A stretch of 64,000 bases of DNA. Origin: Polyangiaceae bacterium (GTDB lineage: Bacteria > Myxococcota_A > Polyangia > Polyangiales > Polyangiaceae). A model generated the notes under the pieces. The model did not search any database. It saw nothing but the letters and a program-made list of their open reading frames with translations, and was not told the origin of the DNA. Shown piece by piece: positions 1 through 8,039 of this stretch (its first letter is position 1; each line of letters starts with the position of its first letter). Made by a program: the position numbers and the translations under genes. The stretch lies in NCBI GenBank assembly GCA_016933275.1, contig JAFGBI010000095.1, positions 24,733-88,732 on the forward strand, written 5' to 3'.

Positions 1-114
1 ATGAACGACGAGGATCGCGGCGCTGGCGAGTCGATTGATCCATACGTGAACGGCTCGTGGCGCAAGGTGGTGCGGGCGTTGCGACGCGAACGGACCGAGC
101 AGGCCGGCGCGTAG
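1..114 (+). CDS. C-terminal end of an unidentified protein
   Basis: The reading frame is open from the first base to a TAG at 112-114 and encodes 37 residues, ending in an Arg/Glu-rich helix-like tail (WRKVVRALRRERTEQAGA). The window begins on an ATG, so this could be a tiny complete gene, but it is more probably the 3' end of a gene that starts outside the window. No family is recognisable from so little sequence. Confidence 0.4.
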   Translation: MNDEDRGAGESIDPYVNGSWRKVVRALRRERTEQAGA

Positions 115-238
115 GACCCTGGGTCCCCCGCCAATCCCCCCCTGATCTACTGCATCCGTTCACGGAGTCCTGACCTGAAACGACCGGCCGAGATCCGCTC
201 CGCCGGCGGGGCCCCGCGCTCCGGGACCCAACGCGGGC

Positions 239-398
239 CTCGAGCACCGGTCAGGTTGCCCACAGCAACGGCGCCGCTGGAAACGTACCCTGCCCGACGA
301 GGGCACGTTTCCAACGGCGCCTCGGACGAGTTCTGCTGCCGGTTCGGTGCTCTAGGTTGTTGATTTGACGCAGCAATCAACCTGATTGCTGCTCTAGG
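239..398 (-). repeat. Repeat R1, copy A
   Basis: Read on the minus strand from 398, it starts CTAGAGCAGCAATCAGG and ends near GGTGCTCGAG. It contains hairpin 1 (GCAGCAATCA, loop GGT, TGATTGCTGC), a long central stem built on GGCGCCG..GGAAACGT against ACGTTTCC..CGGCGCC, and a short third hairpin (GTTGC..GCAAC). The central stem differs from copies B-D at several positions, and both arms have changed together. It fills much of the 413-bp gap before the ybiT stop codon; the rest of that gap shows nothing I recognise. Confidence 0.85.
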
Positions 399-527
399 CG
401 CGTTGGGGAGAGCGTGGGGTTTGCTCCTGCGCTCCGGTGCTCACGTACCGCTCCCGTAGCGAAGCGATGGTTTCTCGATGCGACATCGAAACCCCCATCG
501 CTTCCAGCGCGGACCTGTCGTTGACCC

Positions 528-2144
528 TCAGTATGCGTGCCGTTGATAGGTGGCGTATCGCACCAGGAAGTCGCCGGCGTCGAACTGGGTCGGTGAGAGC
601 TCCCGGATCCCGTCCTCGCCAAACTCCAGGATCCGGGTGGCGACCTGGCTCACCATCTGTCGATCGTGGGTGACGAAGAGAACGGTTCCCTCGTAGTCGA
701 CCAGTCCCTGGGTGAGCGACCGGATCGCTTCCAGATCGAGGTGGTTGTTCGGCTCGTCGAGGAGGAGCACATTTGCCTGGAGGATCATCAATCGCGCCAG
801 CAGCAGCCGCACCGTCTCCCCACCGCTCAGGACTTCAGTGGCCTTGAAGCACTCGTCGCGCGTGAAGAGCAGCCGGCCGAAGAGGGCTCGGAGCTCCTCT
901 TCCTTCGCGGTGTTGTTCCAGCGCCACACCCAGGAGTGCGCCGTCTCGTCGCTCTTCTCGATGAGCTCCCCGTGATCCTGCGGCATGTAGCCGAGGTGGG
1001 CCTCGTGTCCCCAGTCGATCTTGCCCGCATCCGGCTCGAGGACACCGGCGATCATCTTCAACAGCGTGGTCTTGCCCACGCCGTTGGCGCCCACGATCGC
1101 GATCTTGTCCTTGCGGAACACGTTGAGCTGGAAGTCCTCGCAAATCGTCTTGGCGTCGTACCGCTTGGTGAGGCCATCGACGGTGAGGATCTGGCGCCCG
1201 CTCGGGCGTCGCTGCTCGAACCGGATGAAGGGGCGCTGGATGTTCGAGCGCTTGAGGTCGAGGAGCAGCTTCTTCTCGCGCTCCAGGGCCTTCTCGCGCG
1301 ACCTGGCCTGGCTGGCGCGCGACCCCGATCGGAAGCGCTGCACGAATTCCTGGAGATCGACGATCTTCTTCTGTCGCGCCGAGTGTGCGAACTCGAGGGA
1401 GGATCGGGCCTCGGCCTTCGCCTCCACCATGTCGTCGTAGTTCCCGTTGTAGAGAATGATGGTCTCGTAGTCGATGTCCGCGATCTTCGTGCACACCTCG
1501 TTGAGGAAGTGCCGATCGTGGCTGATGACGACGAGGGTGCCCCGGTAGTCGAGGAGGAACCCCTCGAGCCAGCGGATGCTCGCGATGTCCAGGGCATTCG
1601 TGGGTTCGTCGAGCAGCAAGGCCTCGGGCTTGCCGAACAGCGCTTGGGCGAGGAGGACCCGCACCTTGTAGCCGCCGACCAGGGTCGACATCGTGTCCGT
1701 GTGCTGCGCCTCGGGGATCCCCAGTCCCTCGAGGAGCTGAGTGGCTTCCGACTCGGCTGCGTAGCCGTCCTCTTCGGCGATGATCCCCTCCAGCTCACCG
1801 AGCCGCATCCCGTCTTCGTCGGTCAGGGTGTCGCCGCGGGAGAGGAGGGTTTCTTTCTCGGACATCGCCGCCCACAACGGCTCGTTGCCCATCATCACGA
1901 CGTCGATGATGCGTACGCTCTCGTAGCGGAAGTGGTCCTGGCGAAGGATACCGAGGCGCTTCGGTCGCGACACCCGCCCGGCGTTCGCCTCGAGATCGCC
2001 CGAGACGATGCGCATGAACGTGGTTTTTCCAGAGCCGTTGGGACCGGTCAGGCCGTAGCGCTCACCACCGTTGAACGTGACGTTCACGTTCTGGAACAAG
2101 AGCTGGCCGCCGAATCCCATGGAAAGATCCGTGATCGTAATCAT
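528..2144 (-). CDS. ybiT: ABC-F family ATPase, YbiT type
   Basis: This is a 538-residue soluble protein with two ABC nucleotide-binding domains and no membrane segments. ABC-F proteins of this kind bind the ribosome and act in translation rather than transport. The first domain has Walker A GPNGSGKTT (about residues 35-43) and DEPTNALD. The second has GANGVGKTT, LSGGE and DEPNNHLD. A charged linker rich in Arg/Lys/Glu separates them. Length and order match E. coli YbiT (about 530 residues), including the RYGLTGPNGSGK start and the IRFEQ motif before domain two. Two motifs are off-consensus: the first signature is LVGG, and the second Walker B reads DEPNN instead of DEPTN. The gene diverges from pfp with about 200 bp between the starts. 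Confidence 0.9.
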   Translation of the reverse strand: MITITDLSMGFGGQLLFQNVNVTFNGGERYGLTGPNGSGKTTFMRIVSGDLEANAGRVSRPKRLGILRQDHFRYESVRIIDVVMMGNEPLWAAMSEKETLLSRGDTLTDEDGMRLGELEGIIAEEDGYAAESEATQLLEGLGIPEAQHTDTMSTLVGGYKVRVLLAQALFGKPEALLLDEPTNALDIASIRWLEGFLLDYRGTLVVISHDRHFLNEVCTKIADIDYETIILYNGNYDDMVEAKAEARSSLEFAHSARQKKIVDLQEFVQRFRSGSRASQARSREKALEREKKLLLDLKRSNIQRPFIRFEQRRPSGRQILTVDGLTKRYDAKTICEDFQLNVFRKDKIAIVGANGVGKTTLLKMIAGVLEPDAGKIDWGHEAHLGYMPQDHGELIEKSDETAHSWVWRWNNTAKEEELRALFGRLLFTRDECFKATEVLSGGETVRLLLARLMILQANVLLLDEPNNHLDLEAIRSLTQGLVDYEGTVLFVTHDRQMVSQVATRILEFGEDGIRELSPTQFDAGDFLVRYATYQRHAY

Positions 2145-2344
2145 GCCGGTTTCCTTCGCGCGGGAGCGGCACTGGGTAGGGCGGGCGCGTCAGCGGCGCG
2201 GAACCCAGGCGGCGCCGGAACCTAGCAGACCGGAGCTTGGCATGCCACGCGTCTCGAGGGTCTCTTGACGAGCCCTGGCCGTCGCGGTAACCGGCCCGGC
2301 GTATCTGTGCCCCTACCTTTGGTCAAGGCACCTGGAGTCAAGGT

Positions 2345-3568
2345 ATGACGATTCTACCCGGAAAAGCTCTCGTCGCTCAGGGCGGCGGTCCCACTGCGGT
2401 CATCAATCAGAGCCTCGTCGGCGTGGTCCTCGAGGCGCGGAAGTTCCCCGAGATCCGGCGCGTGTACGGGGCTCGGCACGGCGTACGCGGTATCCTCAAT
2501 GAGGATTTCGTAGATCTCACGCAAGCGACCACGCACAACCTCGAGCAGGTGGCGCAGACGCCGGCGTCCGCGCTCGGCTCCACGCGAGACAAGCCTGACG
2601 AGGACTACTGCGGGAAGCTCTTCGACGTCCTGCAGGCGCACGAGATCCGATACTTCTTCTACGTCGGCGGCAACGACTCTTCGGACACCTGTCGCATCGT
2701 CAACGAGCAGGCCAATCGGGCGGGGTACGAGCTTCGCACCGTGCACGTGCCCAAGACGATCGACAACGACCTCGTGGGCACCGACCACTGTCCGGGCTAT
2801 GGCTCGGCCGCGAAGTTCGTCGCGCAGGCGTTCGCCGGCTGTAACGAGGACAACCGCGCGCTCCCCGGCGTCTACGTGGCGGTCGTCATGGGGCGTCACG
2901 CGGGCTTCCTCACGGCGGCCTCCGCGCTCGCCAAGAAGTTCCCGGATGACGGTCCGCATCTCGTTTACCTCCCCGAGCGCGCCTTCGATCCGGAGAAGTT
3001 CATAGCCGACGTCGAGTCGGTCTACGCGAGGTACGGACGCTGCATCGTTGCAGTCTCCGAGGGCGTCCAGGACAAGGACGGCAAGCCCATCATGACCACG
3101 TTGGCGCAAGGCGCCGTCGAGAAGGACGCGCACGGAAACGTCCAGCTGTCCGGCACAGGCGCGCTCGGCGATCTACTCGCTGGGTACGTCAAGAGCCACA
3201 CCAAGATCAAGCGGGTGCGTGCCGACACGCTCGGCTATCTCCAGCGGTCGTTCCTCGGCTGCGTGAGCGAGGTGGATCAGCGGGAGGCTCGTGAGGTCGG
3301 CGAGAAGGCAGTGCAGTACGCGGCCTGGCACAACATCGACGGCTCGGTCGCCATGAATCGGGTTGGCGACTATGCGATCGAGTACAAGCTCATCAAGCTC
3401 GAAGAGGTCGCGGCCAAGACGAAGCACATGCCCGCCGCATTCATCAACGAGGCGGGCAACGGTATCACCCCTGCGTTCCTCGCCTATGCGCGGCCGCTGG
3501 TCGGGAACCTTGCCACGACCGACCGCATCGTCGCGCCGCCTGTCAAGAAGATACTGAACCGCGGCTAG
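2345..3568 (+). CDS. pfp: Pyrophosphate-dependent 6-phosphofructokinase
   Basis: This 407-residue cytoplasmic enzyme phosphorylates fructose 6-phosphate, using PPi rather than ATP. The phosphate-donor signature reads GGNDS, with Asp where ATP enzymes have Gly (GGDGS). The catalytic loop reads PKTIDNDL, with Lys where ATP enzymes have Gly. Both substitutions are the recognised markers of PPi-PFKs. The substrate motif MGRHAGF follows. The start is supported by GGAG at 2334-2337, seven bases before the ATG. It opens a plus-strand series of glycolytic genes (aldolase, PGK, TIM), so the organism probably runs a reversible, PPi-linked upper glycolysis. No ATP-PFK is visible in the window. Confidence 0.92.
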   Translation: MTILPGKALVAQGGGPTAVINQSLVGVVLEARKFPEIRRVYGARHGVRGILNEDFVDLTQATTHNLEQVAQTPASALGSTRDKPDEDYCGKLFDVLQAHEIRYFFYVGGNDSSDTCRIVNEQANRAGYELRTVHVPKTIDNDLVGTDHCPGYGSAAKFVAQAFAGCNEDNRALPGVYVAVVMGRHAGFLTAASALAKKFPDDGPHLVYLPERAFDPEKFIADVESVYARYGRCIVAVSEGVQDKDGKPIMTTLAQGAVEKDAHGNVQLSGTGALGDLLAGYVKSHTKIKRVRADTLGYLQRSFLGCVSEVDQREAREVGEKAVQYAAWHNIDGSVAMNRVGDYAIEYKLIKLEEVAAKTKHMPAAFINEAGNGITPAFLAYARPLVGNLATTDRIVAPPVKKILNRG

Positions 3569-3623
3569 ACCGCGACGACCGGCGCCTGCTGGACTCCCTG
3601 GAGCATCATTCGGCGGCCGAACC

Positions 3624-3783
3624 CTAGAGCAGCAATCGGGTTGATTGCTGCGTCAAATCAGCGACCTAGAGCACCGAACCGGCAGCAGACGTGACCAGAG
3701 GCAGCGCGGGAAACGCGTCCTCGCCTCGTATGGACGCGTTTTCAGCGCTGCCGTTGCTGTTGGCAACCCGATCGGTGCTCCAG
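3624..3783 (+). repeat. Repeat R1, copy B
   Basis: It begins CTAGAGCAGCAATCGGG and ends GATCGGTGCTCCAG. Hairpin 1 has one A-to-G change that still allows a G-U pair. The 21-bp central stem (GGCAGCGC.. to ..GCGCTGCC) has two imperfect positions, one of them a potential wobble. The third hairpin (GTTGC/GCAAC) is intact. It lies 55 bp after the pfp stop codon. Confidence 0.9.
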
Positions 3784-4368
3784 GGGCCCCCTGGAAGACG
3801 GTCTCCCTGGCACGAGTCCAGGGGCGAGCGGGCGTCCTCCAGGGCTCCGCGGCCGGGATCCAGGTCCGGATCGCTGTTCCACGCCCATGCAGCGGAGGCG
3901 GGGTGGGACCCGGGAGGGACCTCGATTGGTCGCCGCACTGGGGCTGACTGGCGGCCCAGGGCGGCGGGGGCCCGCGCGGCAGGTGCGGTTCTGGACGGGG
4001 CTCGCGGTCGGCGGGGGACGTGCCACGGCGACGATCCTCGGCGCTCCGGGCCTCAGCGCTCGAGGTTGCCACGCCGAACTTGCTCCAGGCTCCCCACCGA
4101 GCTACTCGAACGCGCGGAACGACTCCGGTCTCGGCTTGGCCGCTGCCCGAAATCGTTCCGATCCTAGCTCTCCGGCTCTGCCCGCGCCGAGCGCCGGCGG
4201 CGTTTTCGAGTATACGCCGGGCTCCTGCGCGCCAGCCCATCGCGCTCGCCCCGTTCAGGGACGGCGATGGAGCCCGAGCGCCGCGCCCCAACGACTCTTC
4301 CGTCGATGTTCGAGCGGCGTCACCCCGCCCACCTGGACCGAACCCCCCCAACCTCGAGACGAAGAACC
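3784..4368. other. Non-coding gap before the class II aldolase
   Basis: About 585 bp lie between repeat R1-B and the aldolase start. Open frames cross it on both strands, but none resembles a protein family and the sequence has no clear codon bias. No further repeat copy or terminator was seen. It probably holds the promoter and leader of the aldolase gene. Confidence 0.5.
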
Positions 4369-5382
4369 ATGACGACCGTAAGTTACAAGGACCTAGGCCT
4401 AGTCAACACGCGCGCGATGTTCAAGCACGCGAACGAGAACGGCTACGCCGTTCCCGCGTACAACTTCAACAACATGGAGCAGCTCCAGGCGATCGTGATG
4501 GGCTGCGCGGAGTCGGACTCGCCGTTCATCCTCCAGGTCTCTTCGGGGGCTCGGAAGTACGCGAACCAGACGCTGCTCCGGTACATGGCGCAGGGTGCCG
4601 CGGAGATGATCCGCGAGAAGAACCCGCACCTGCGGTTTGCCCTCCATCTCGATCATGGCGACACCCTGGACCTCTGCAAATCCTGCATCGACACCGGGTT
4701 CTCGTCCGTGATGATCGACGGCTCGCACCACTCGTTCGAGAAGAACATCGAGCTCACCAAGCAGGTCGTCGAGTACGCGCACGCGCACGACGTCACGGTC
4801 GAGGGCGAACTCGGTGTGCTCGCCGGCATCGAGGACGACGTCGTGGCCGCGAAGTCCGTCTACACCCAGCCCGAGGACGTCGAGAAGTTCGTGCAGAGCA
4901 CGGGGGTGGACTCGCTCGCCATCTCGATCGGCACCTCGCATGGCGCCTACAAGTTCAAGCCCGAACAGTGCAAGTTGAACGCCCAGGGCGTGCTCGAGCC
5001 CCCACCCCTCCGGTTCGACATCCTCGAGGAGATCGAGCGCCGCATCCCCGGCTTCCCGATCGTGCTCCACGGGTCCTCGAGCGTGCTCCCTGCTTACGTT
5101 GACCTCATCAACAAGAACGGCGGCAAGCTCACCGCGGCGGTCGGCATCCCGGCCGAGCAGCTCCGGCGCGCGGCCAAGTCGGCCGTCTGCAAGATCAATA
5201 TCGATTCGGACGGGCGCCTCGCCATGACGGCGATCATTCGTAAGGTCTTCGCCGAGAACCCCGGCGAGTTCGATCCGCGCAAGTACCTCGGCCCCGCGCG
5301 GGACGAGCTGAAGAAGATGATTGTCGAGAAGAACAAGACAGTCCTCGGCTCCGCCGGCCAGGGCAAGGGCATCTTCGCGTAG
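4369..5382 (+). CDS. fba: Class II fructose-bisphosphate aldolase
   Basis: This 337-residue enzyme is a zinc-dependent aldolase that cleaves fructose 1,6-bisphosphate to DHAP and glyceraldehyde 3-phosphate. Class II landmarks are in order: YNFNN near the N-terminus, HLDHGD with the catalytic Asp and zinc His, SVMIDGSHH, VEGELGVLAG, SIGTSHGAYKF, VLHGSSS and KINIDSDGRLA. I chose the ATG at 4369 because homology begins right there (MTTVSYKDLGL). The longer frame from 4267 would add 34 residues of Arg/Pro-rich sequence with no resemblance to the family. The gene lies between pfp and pgk. A separate class I aldolase is encoded at 12393-13442. Confidence 0.93.
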   Translation: MTTVSYKDLGLVNTRAMFKHANENGYAVPAYNFNNMEQLQAIVMGCAESDSPFILQVSSGARKYANQTLLRYMAQGAAEMIREKNPHLRFALHLDHGDTLDLCKSCIDTGFSSVMIDGSHHSFEKNIELTKQVVEYAHAHDVTVEGELGVLAGIEDDVVAAKSVYTQPEDVEKFVQSTGVDSLAISIGTSHGAYKFKPEQCKLNAQGVLEPPPLRFDILEEIERRIPGFPIVLHGSSSVLPAYVDLINKNGGKLTAAVGIPAEQLRRAAKSAVCKINIDSDGRLAMTAIIRKVFAENPGEFDPRKYLGPARDELKKMIVEKNKTVLGSAGQGKGIFA

Positions 5383-5404
5383 TCCTCGCTGCTCACCCTC
5401 ACCG

Positions 5405-5442
5405 GCCGGGAGCACCGCGCTCCCGGCTGGGGGGAGCGCGGT
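5405..5442 (+). terminator. Two overlapping hairpins after the aldolase gene
   Basis: GCCGGGAGC (5405-5413) pairs perfectly with GCTCCCGGC (5419-5427). ACCGCGCTCCC (5414-5424) pairs perfectly with GGGAGCGCGGT (5432-5442). The two stems share bases and cannot form together. There is no T-run after either, which is common for terminators in such GC-rich genomes. This is either a terminator pair or an attenuator-like switch, 22 bp after the fba stop. Confidence 0.5.
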
Positions 5443-5838
5443 GCCCGCGGGGATCGCGAGCGTCTTCGTCGCCGGTTCGAGGGCGCCGGCGCCAAGCTCC
5501 TCGTCCTTGACGGCCCGACACCGAGCGCGGGAGCGGCACCCGAACACCGACGGGGCGGCGGACCGTGACGGAGCCCAGCGCGGCAGCGCCGTCGGTGCTG
5601 GCAAGTGGATCAGTGCTCTAGGCTGGAGGCCGGACCGGCGCCACGGGTTCCTGGTCCGTCGCGGCAGCCGATCCGACCACCGCTCGAGGAGGCCGCCTGG
5701 GTGGGGGGTCGTTCGTCACCGTTGGTGGTCACGGTTGGCGCCCAACCACGAACCCGCCGTGGCCGTGATTTCGATGTTCTTTCGTTGCCGACCTTCGGCT
5801 ACACCATCGACACCACACGTCGGGTTGGAGGAATTTCC
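5443..5838. other. Leader region of pgk
   Basis: About 400 bp separate the aldolase hairpins and the pgk start. The pgk frame is open back to 5605, but the sequence before 5839 does not resemble PGK. No gene, repeat or RNA motif was recognised. The stretch presumably carries the pgk promoter. Confidence 0.45.
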
Positions 5839-7038
5839 ATGAACAAGCTCTTCATCGAGGATTTGGACGTTGCCGGCAAGAAGGTCATCGTTCGAGTGGA
5901 CTTCAACGTGCCGCTCAAGGACGGCGCGGTCGAGAACGACAAGCGCCTCGTCGAGTCGCTTCCCACCATCAAGTACCTGGTCAGCAAGGGCGCGAGGGTC
6001 ATCCTGATGAGCCACCTCGGGCGACCCGATGGTCAGGTGGTCGAGGGCATGCGGATGGCGCCCGTCGCGAAGCGTCTCGGGGAACTGCTCGACAAGCCGG
6101 TCGCGGCCACCAGGGACTGCGTCGGCGCCGAGGTCGAAGCGGCGGTGGCGGCCATGGCGGAGGGTGACGTGCTCGTGCTCGAGAACCTTCGCTTCCACGC
6201 GGCGGAGGAGGAGAACGACGCGGCCTTCGCCAAGCAGCTCGCGTCCCTCGCCGACGTGTACGTGAACGACGCCTTCGGCACCGCGCACCGGGCGCACGCC
6301 TCCACCGCGGGGATCACCAAACACCTAGCCAAGTGCGCGTCGGGCTACCTCATGAAGAAGGAGCTCGATTTCCTCGGCAACGCGCTCTCGAACCCGGTGC
6401 GTCCGTTCGTCGCTATCATCGGTGGTGCCAAGATCTCGGGGAAGATCGACGTGGTCGAGGCGCTGCTCCCCAAGGTAGACAAGCTCCTGATCGGCGGTGG
6501 CATGGCCTACACGTTCTTCAAGGCGCAGGGCCTGGAGGTCGGCAAGAGCCTCGTCGAAGCCGACAAGATCGACCTCGCCAGGAGCCTCCTCGCCAAGGGT
6601 GGCGACAAGCTGGTGCTGCCCGTGGACTGTCGCGTCTCACCCCAGTTCGACTTCAAGGCGCGGACGGTGGGCGTGGTGACGGAGGTGGCGAAGGAAGCGA
6701 TCCCCGCTGACCAGCAGAGCCTTGACATCGGACCGAAGTCGGAAGCGCTGTTCGCCGAGGTCGTCCGCGGGGCCAAGACCGTCGTCTGGAACGGGCCCAT
6801 GGGGGTGTTCGAGATCGACGCCACCGCGAAGGGCACCATGGTGATCGCCCAGGCGCTCGCGGACGCGACCCAGCAGAGCGGGGCCGTGACCGTCATCGGC
6901 GGCGGCGACAGCGCTTCTGCCATCAAGAAGGCGGGCCTGAGCAAGAAGGTGAGCCACGTGTCGACCGGTGGCGGCGCCTCCCTCGAATTCCTCGAGGGCA
7001 AGGAGCTCCCGGGCGTGGTCGCCCTCACCGACAAGTGA
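5839..7038 (+). CDS. pgk: Phosphoglycerate kinase
   Basis: This 399-residue glycolytic enzyme transfers phosphate between 1,3-bisphosphoglycerate and ADP. The sequence shows [10 protein letters not shown] and [10 protein letters not shown] of the N-terminal substrate domain, [11 protein letters not shown] and [13 protein letters not shown], then [30 protein letters not shown] and the C-terminal nucleotide motif GGGDS..A with [18 protein letters not shown]. The start at 5839 is set by a near-perfect ribosome site (GGAGGA at 5826-5831) and by homology. The open frame upstream to 5605 is not PGK-like. Length equals the bacterial norm. tpiA follows 107 bp downstream on the same strand, so the two are probably co-transcribed. 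Confidence 0.96.
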   Translation: MNKLFIEDLDVAGKKVIVRVDFNVPLKDGAVENDKRLVESLPTIKYLVSKGARVILMSHLGRPDGQVVEGMRMAPVAKRLGELLDKPVAATRDCVGAEVEAAVAAMAEGDVLVLENLRFHAAEEENDAAFAKQLASLADVYVNDAFGTAHRAHASTAGITKHLAKCASGYLMKKELDFLGNALSNPVRPFVAIIGGAKISGKIDVVEALLPKVDKLLIGGGMAYTFFKAQGLEVGKSLVEADKIDLARSLLAKGGDKLVLPVDCRVSPQFDFKARTVGVVTEVAKEAIPADQQSLDIGPKSEALFAEVVRGAKTVVWNGPMGVFEIDATAKGTMVIAQALADATQQSGAVTVIGGGDSASAIKKAGLSKKVSHVSTGGGASLEFLEGKELPGVVALTDK

Positions 7039-7145
7039 GCGATTCGACGACCGATCTGGCCGGCGAGTGATCGGCAGCGAGCGCTGCAGGCAGCGGCGCC
7101 CGCGGTTCCCTCCCGCCACATCCCCGAAACCGAGGAGCACAAGCA

Positions 7146-7895
7146 ATGCGACAGAGGATCATCGCCGGCAACTGGAAGATGAACAAGACCATTCCCGAGG
7201 CGATCGAGCTCGCCAAGGGCGTCGTCGAGGCGACGAAGGGCACGGCCGCGGAGGTCGTCGTATGTCCGACCTTCGTGTGTCTCGCTGCCGTCAACGAGGT
7301 CGTGAAGGGCACACACGTCGCGCTCGGGGCACAGGATGTGCACTGGGAGAAGAGCGGCGCGTTCACCGGGAAGGTGAGCTCGGACATGCTCCTCAGCGCT
7401 GGAGTGAAGTACGTCATCATCGGGCACAGCGAGCAGCGGACGTACTTCCACGAGACGAATGAGACGGTGAACAAGAAGGTCAAGGCTGCGCTCGCTGCGG
7501 GGCTTCTGCCCATCATCTGCGTGGGTGAGACGCTCGCCGAGCGGGAGGCCGGGAGGACCAACGCGGTCGTGGAGGATCACGTGGTGGGCGCCTACGCGGG
7601 GCTGTCGGTCGCCGACGCGATGAAGACCGTCATCGCCTACGAGCCCGTGTGGGCCATCGGGACCGGCAAGGTGGCGACACCCGACCAGGCGCAGGACGTC
7701 CATGCGTTCATCCGCGGTGGCCTGCTCCAGCGCCTCTATGGTGCGGACGTCGCGGCCGCGCTTCGCGTCCAGTACGGCGGCAGCATGAAGGCGGACAACG
7801 CGAAGGAGCTCCTCGCCAAGGCCGACATCGACGGCGGCCTCATCGGTGGTGCCTCGCTCAAGGCCAGCGATTTCGCCGGTATCGTCAACGCGTGA
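7146..7895 (+). CDS. tpiA: Triosephosphate isomerase
   Basis: This 249-residue TIM-barrel enzyme interconverts DHAP and glyceraldehyde 3-phosphate. The active-site residues are all visible: Lys in GNWKMN (about residue 12), His in IIGHSEQR, and Glu in AYEPVWAIGTGK. The phosphate-gripping loop and the C-terminal YGGSMKADNAKEL and DGGLIGGASL motifs follow. GAGGAG precedes the ATG by about nine bases. It is the last gene of the glycolytic series. Confidence 0.96.
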   Translation: MRQRIIAGNWKMNKTIPEAIELAKGVVEATKGTAAEVVVCPTFVCLAAVNEVVKGTHVALGAQDVHWEKSGAFTGKVSSDMLLSAGVKYVIIGHSEQRTYFHETNETVNKKVKAALAAGLLPIICVGETLAEREAGRTNAVVEDHVVGAYAGLSVADAMKTVIAYEPVWAIGTGKVATPDQAQDVHAFIRGGLLQRLYGADVAAALRVQYGGSMKADNAKELLAKADIDGGLIGGASLKASDFAGIVNA

Positions 7896-7907
7896 CCACG
7901 CCCGGCG

Positions 7908-7940
7908 CCGCGCGCGATCCAGGTCTTGGGTTGCGCGCGG
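7908..7940 (+). terminator. Candidate hairpin terminator after tpiA
   Basis: CCGCGCGCGA (7908-7917) pairs with TTGCGCGCGG (7931-7940), ten pairs including one G-U, with a 13-base loop. It begins 12 bp after the tpiA stop, between convergent genes. There is no T-run, so the call rests on position and stem strength only. Confidence 0.4.
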
Positions 7941-8039
7941 GCGGCGATCGGGTCGAGCACTGGGCCCCGGTACCCGGGCGGTCACCCCATCCCATCCCGA
8001 TGGGGCGCTCGCCGGGTCGTTGGGGCTCGCGGTGGTTCT

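Noticed and set aside
666..2225. 519-residue plus-strand open frame opposite ybiT
   Set aside because: It mirrors ybiT codon bias, has no family motifs and is a reverse-strand shadow.
4267..4368. Longer start for the class II aldolase
   Set aside because: The extra 34 residues are Arg/Pro-rich and not aldolase-like; homology begins at 4369.
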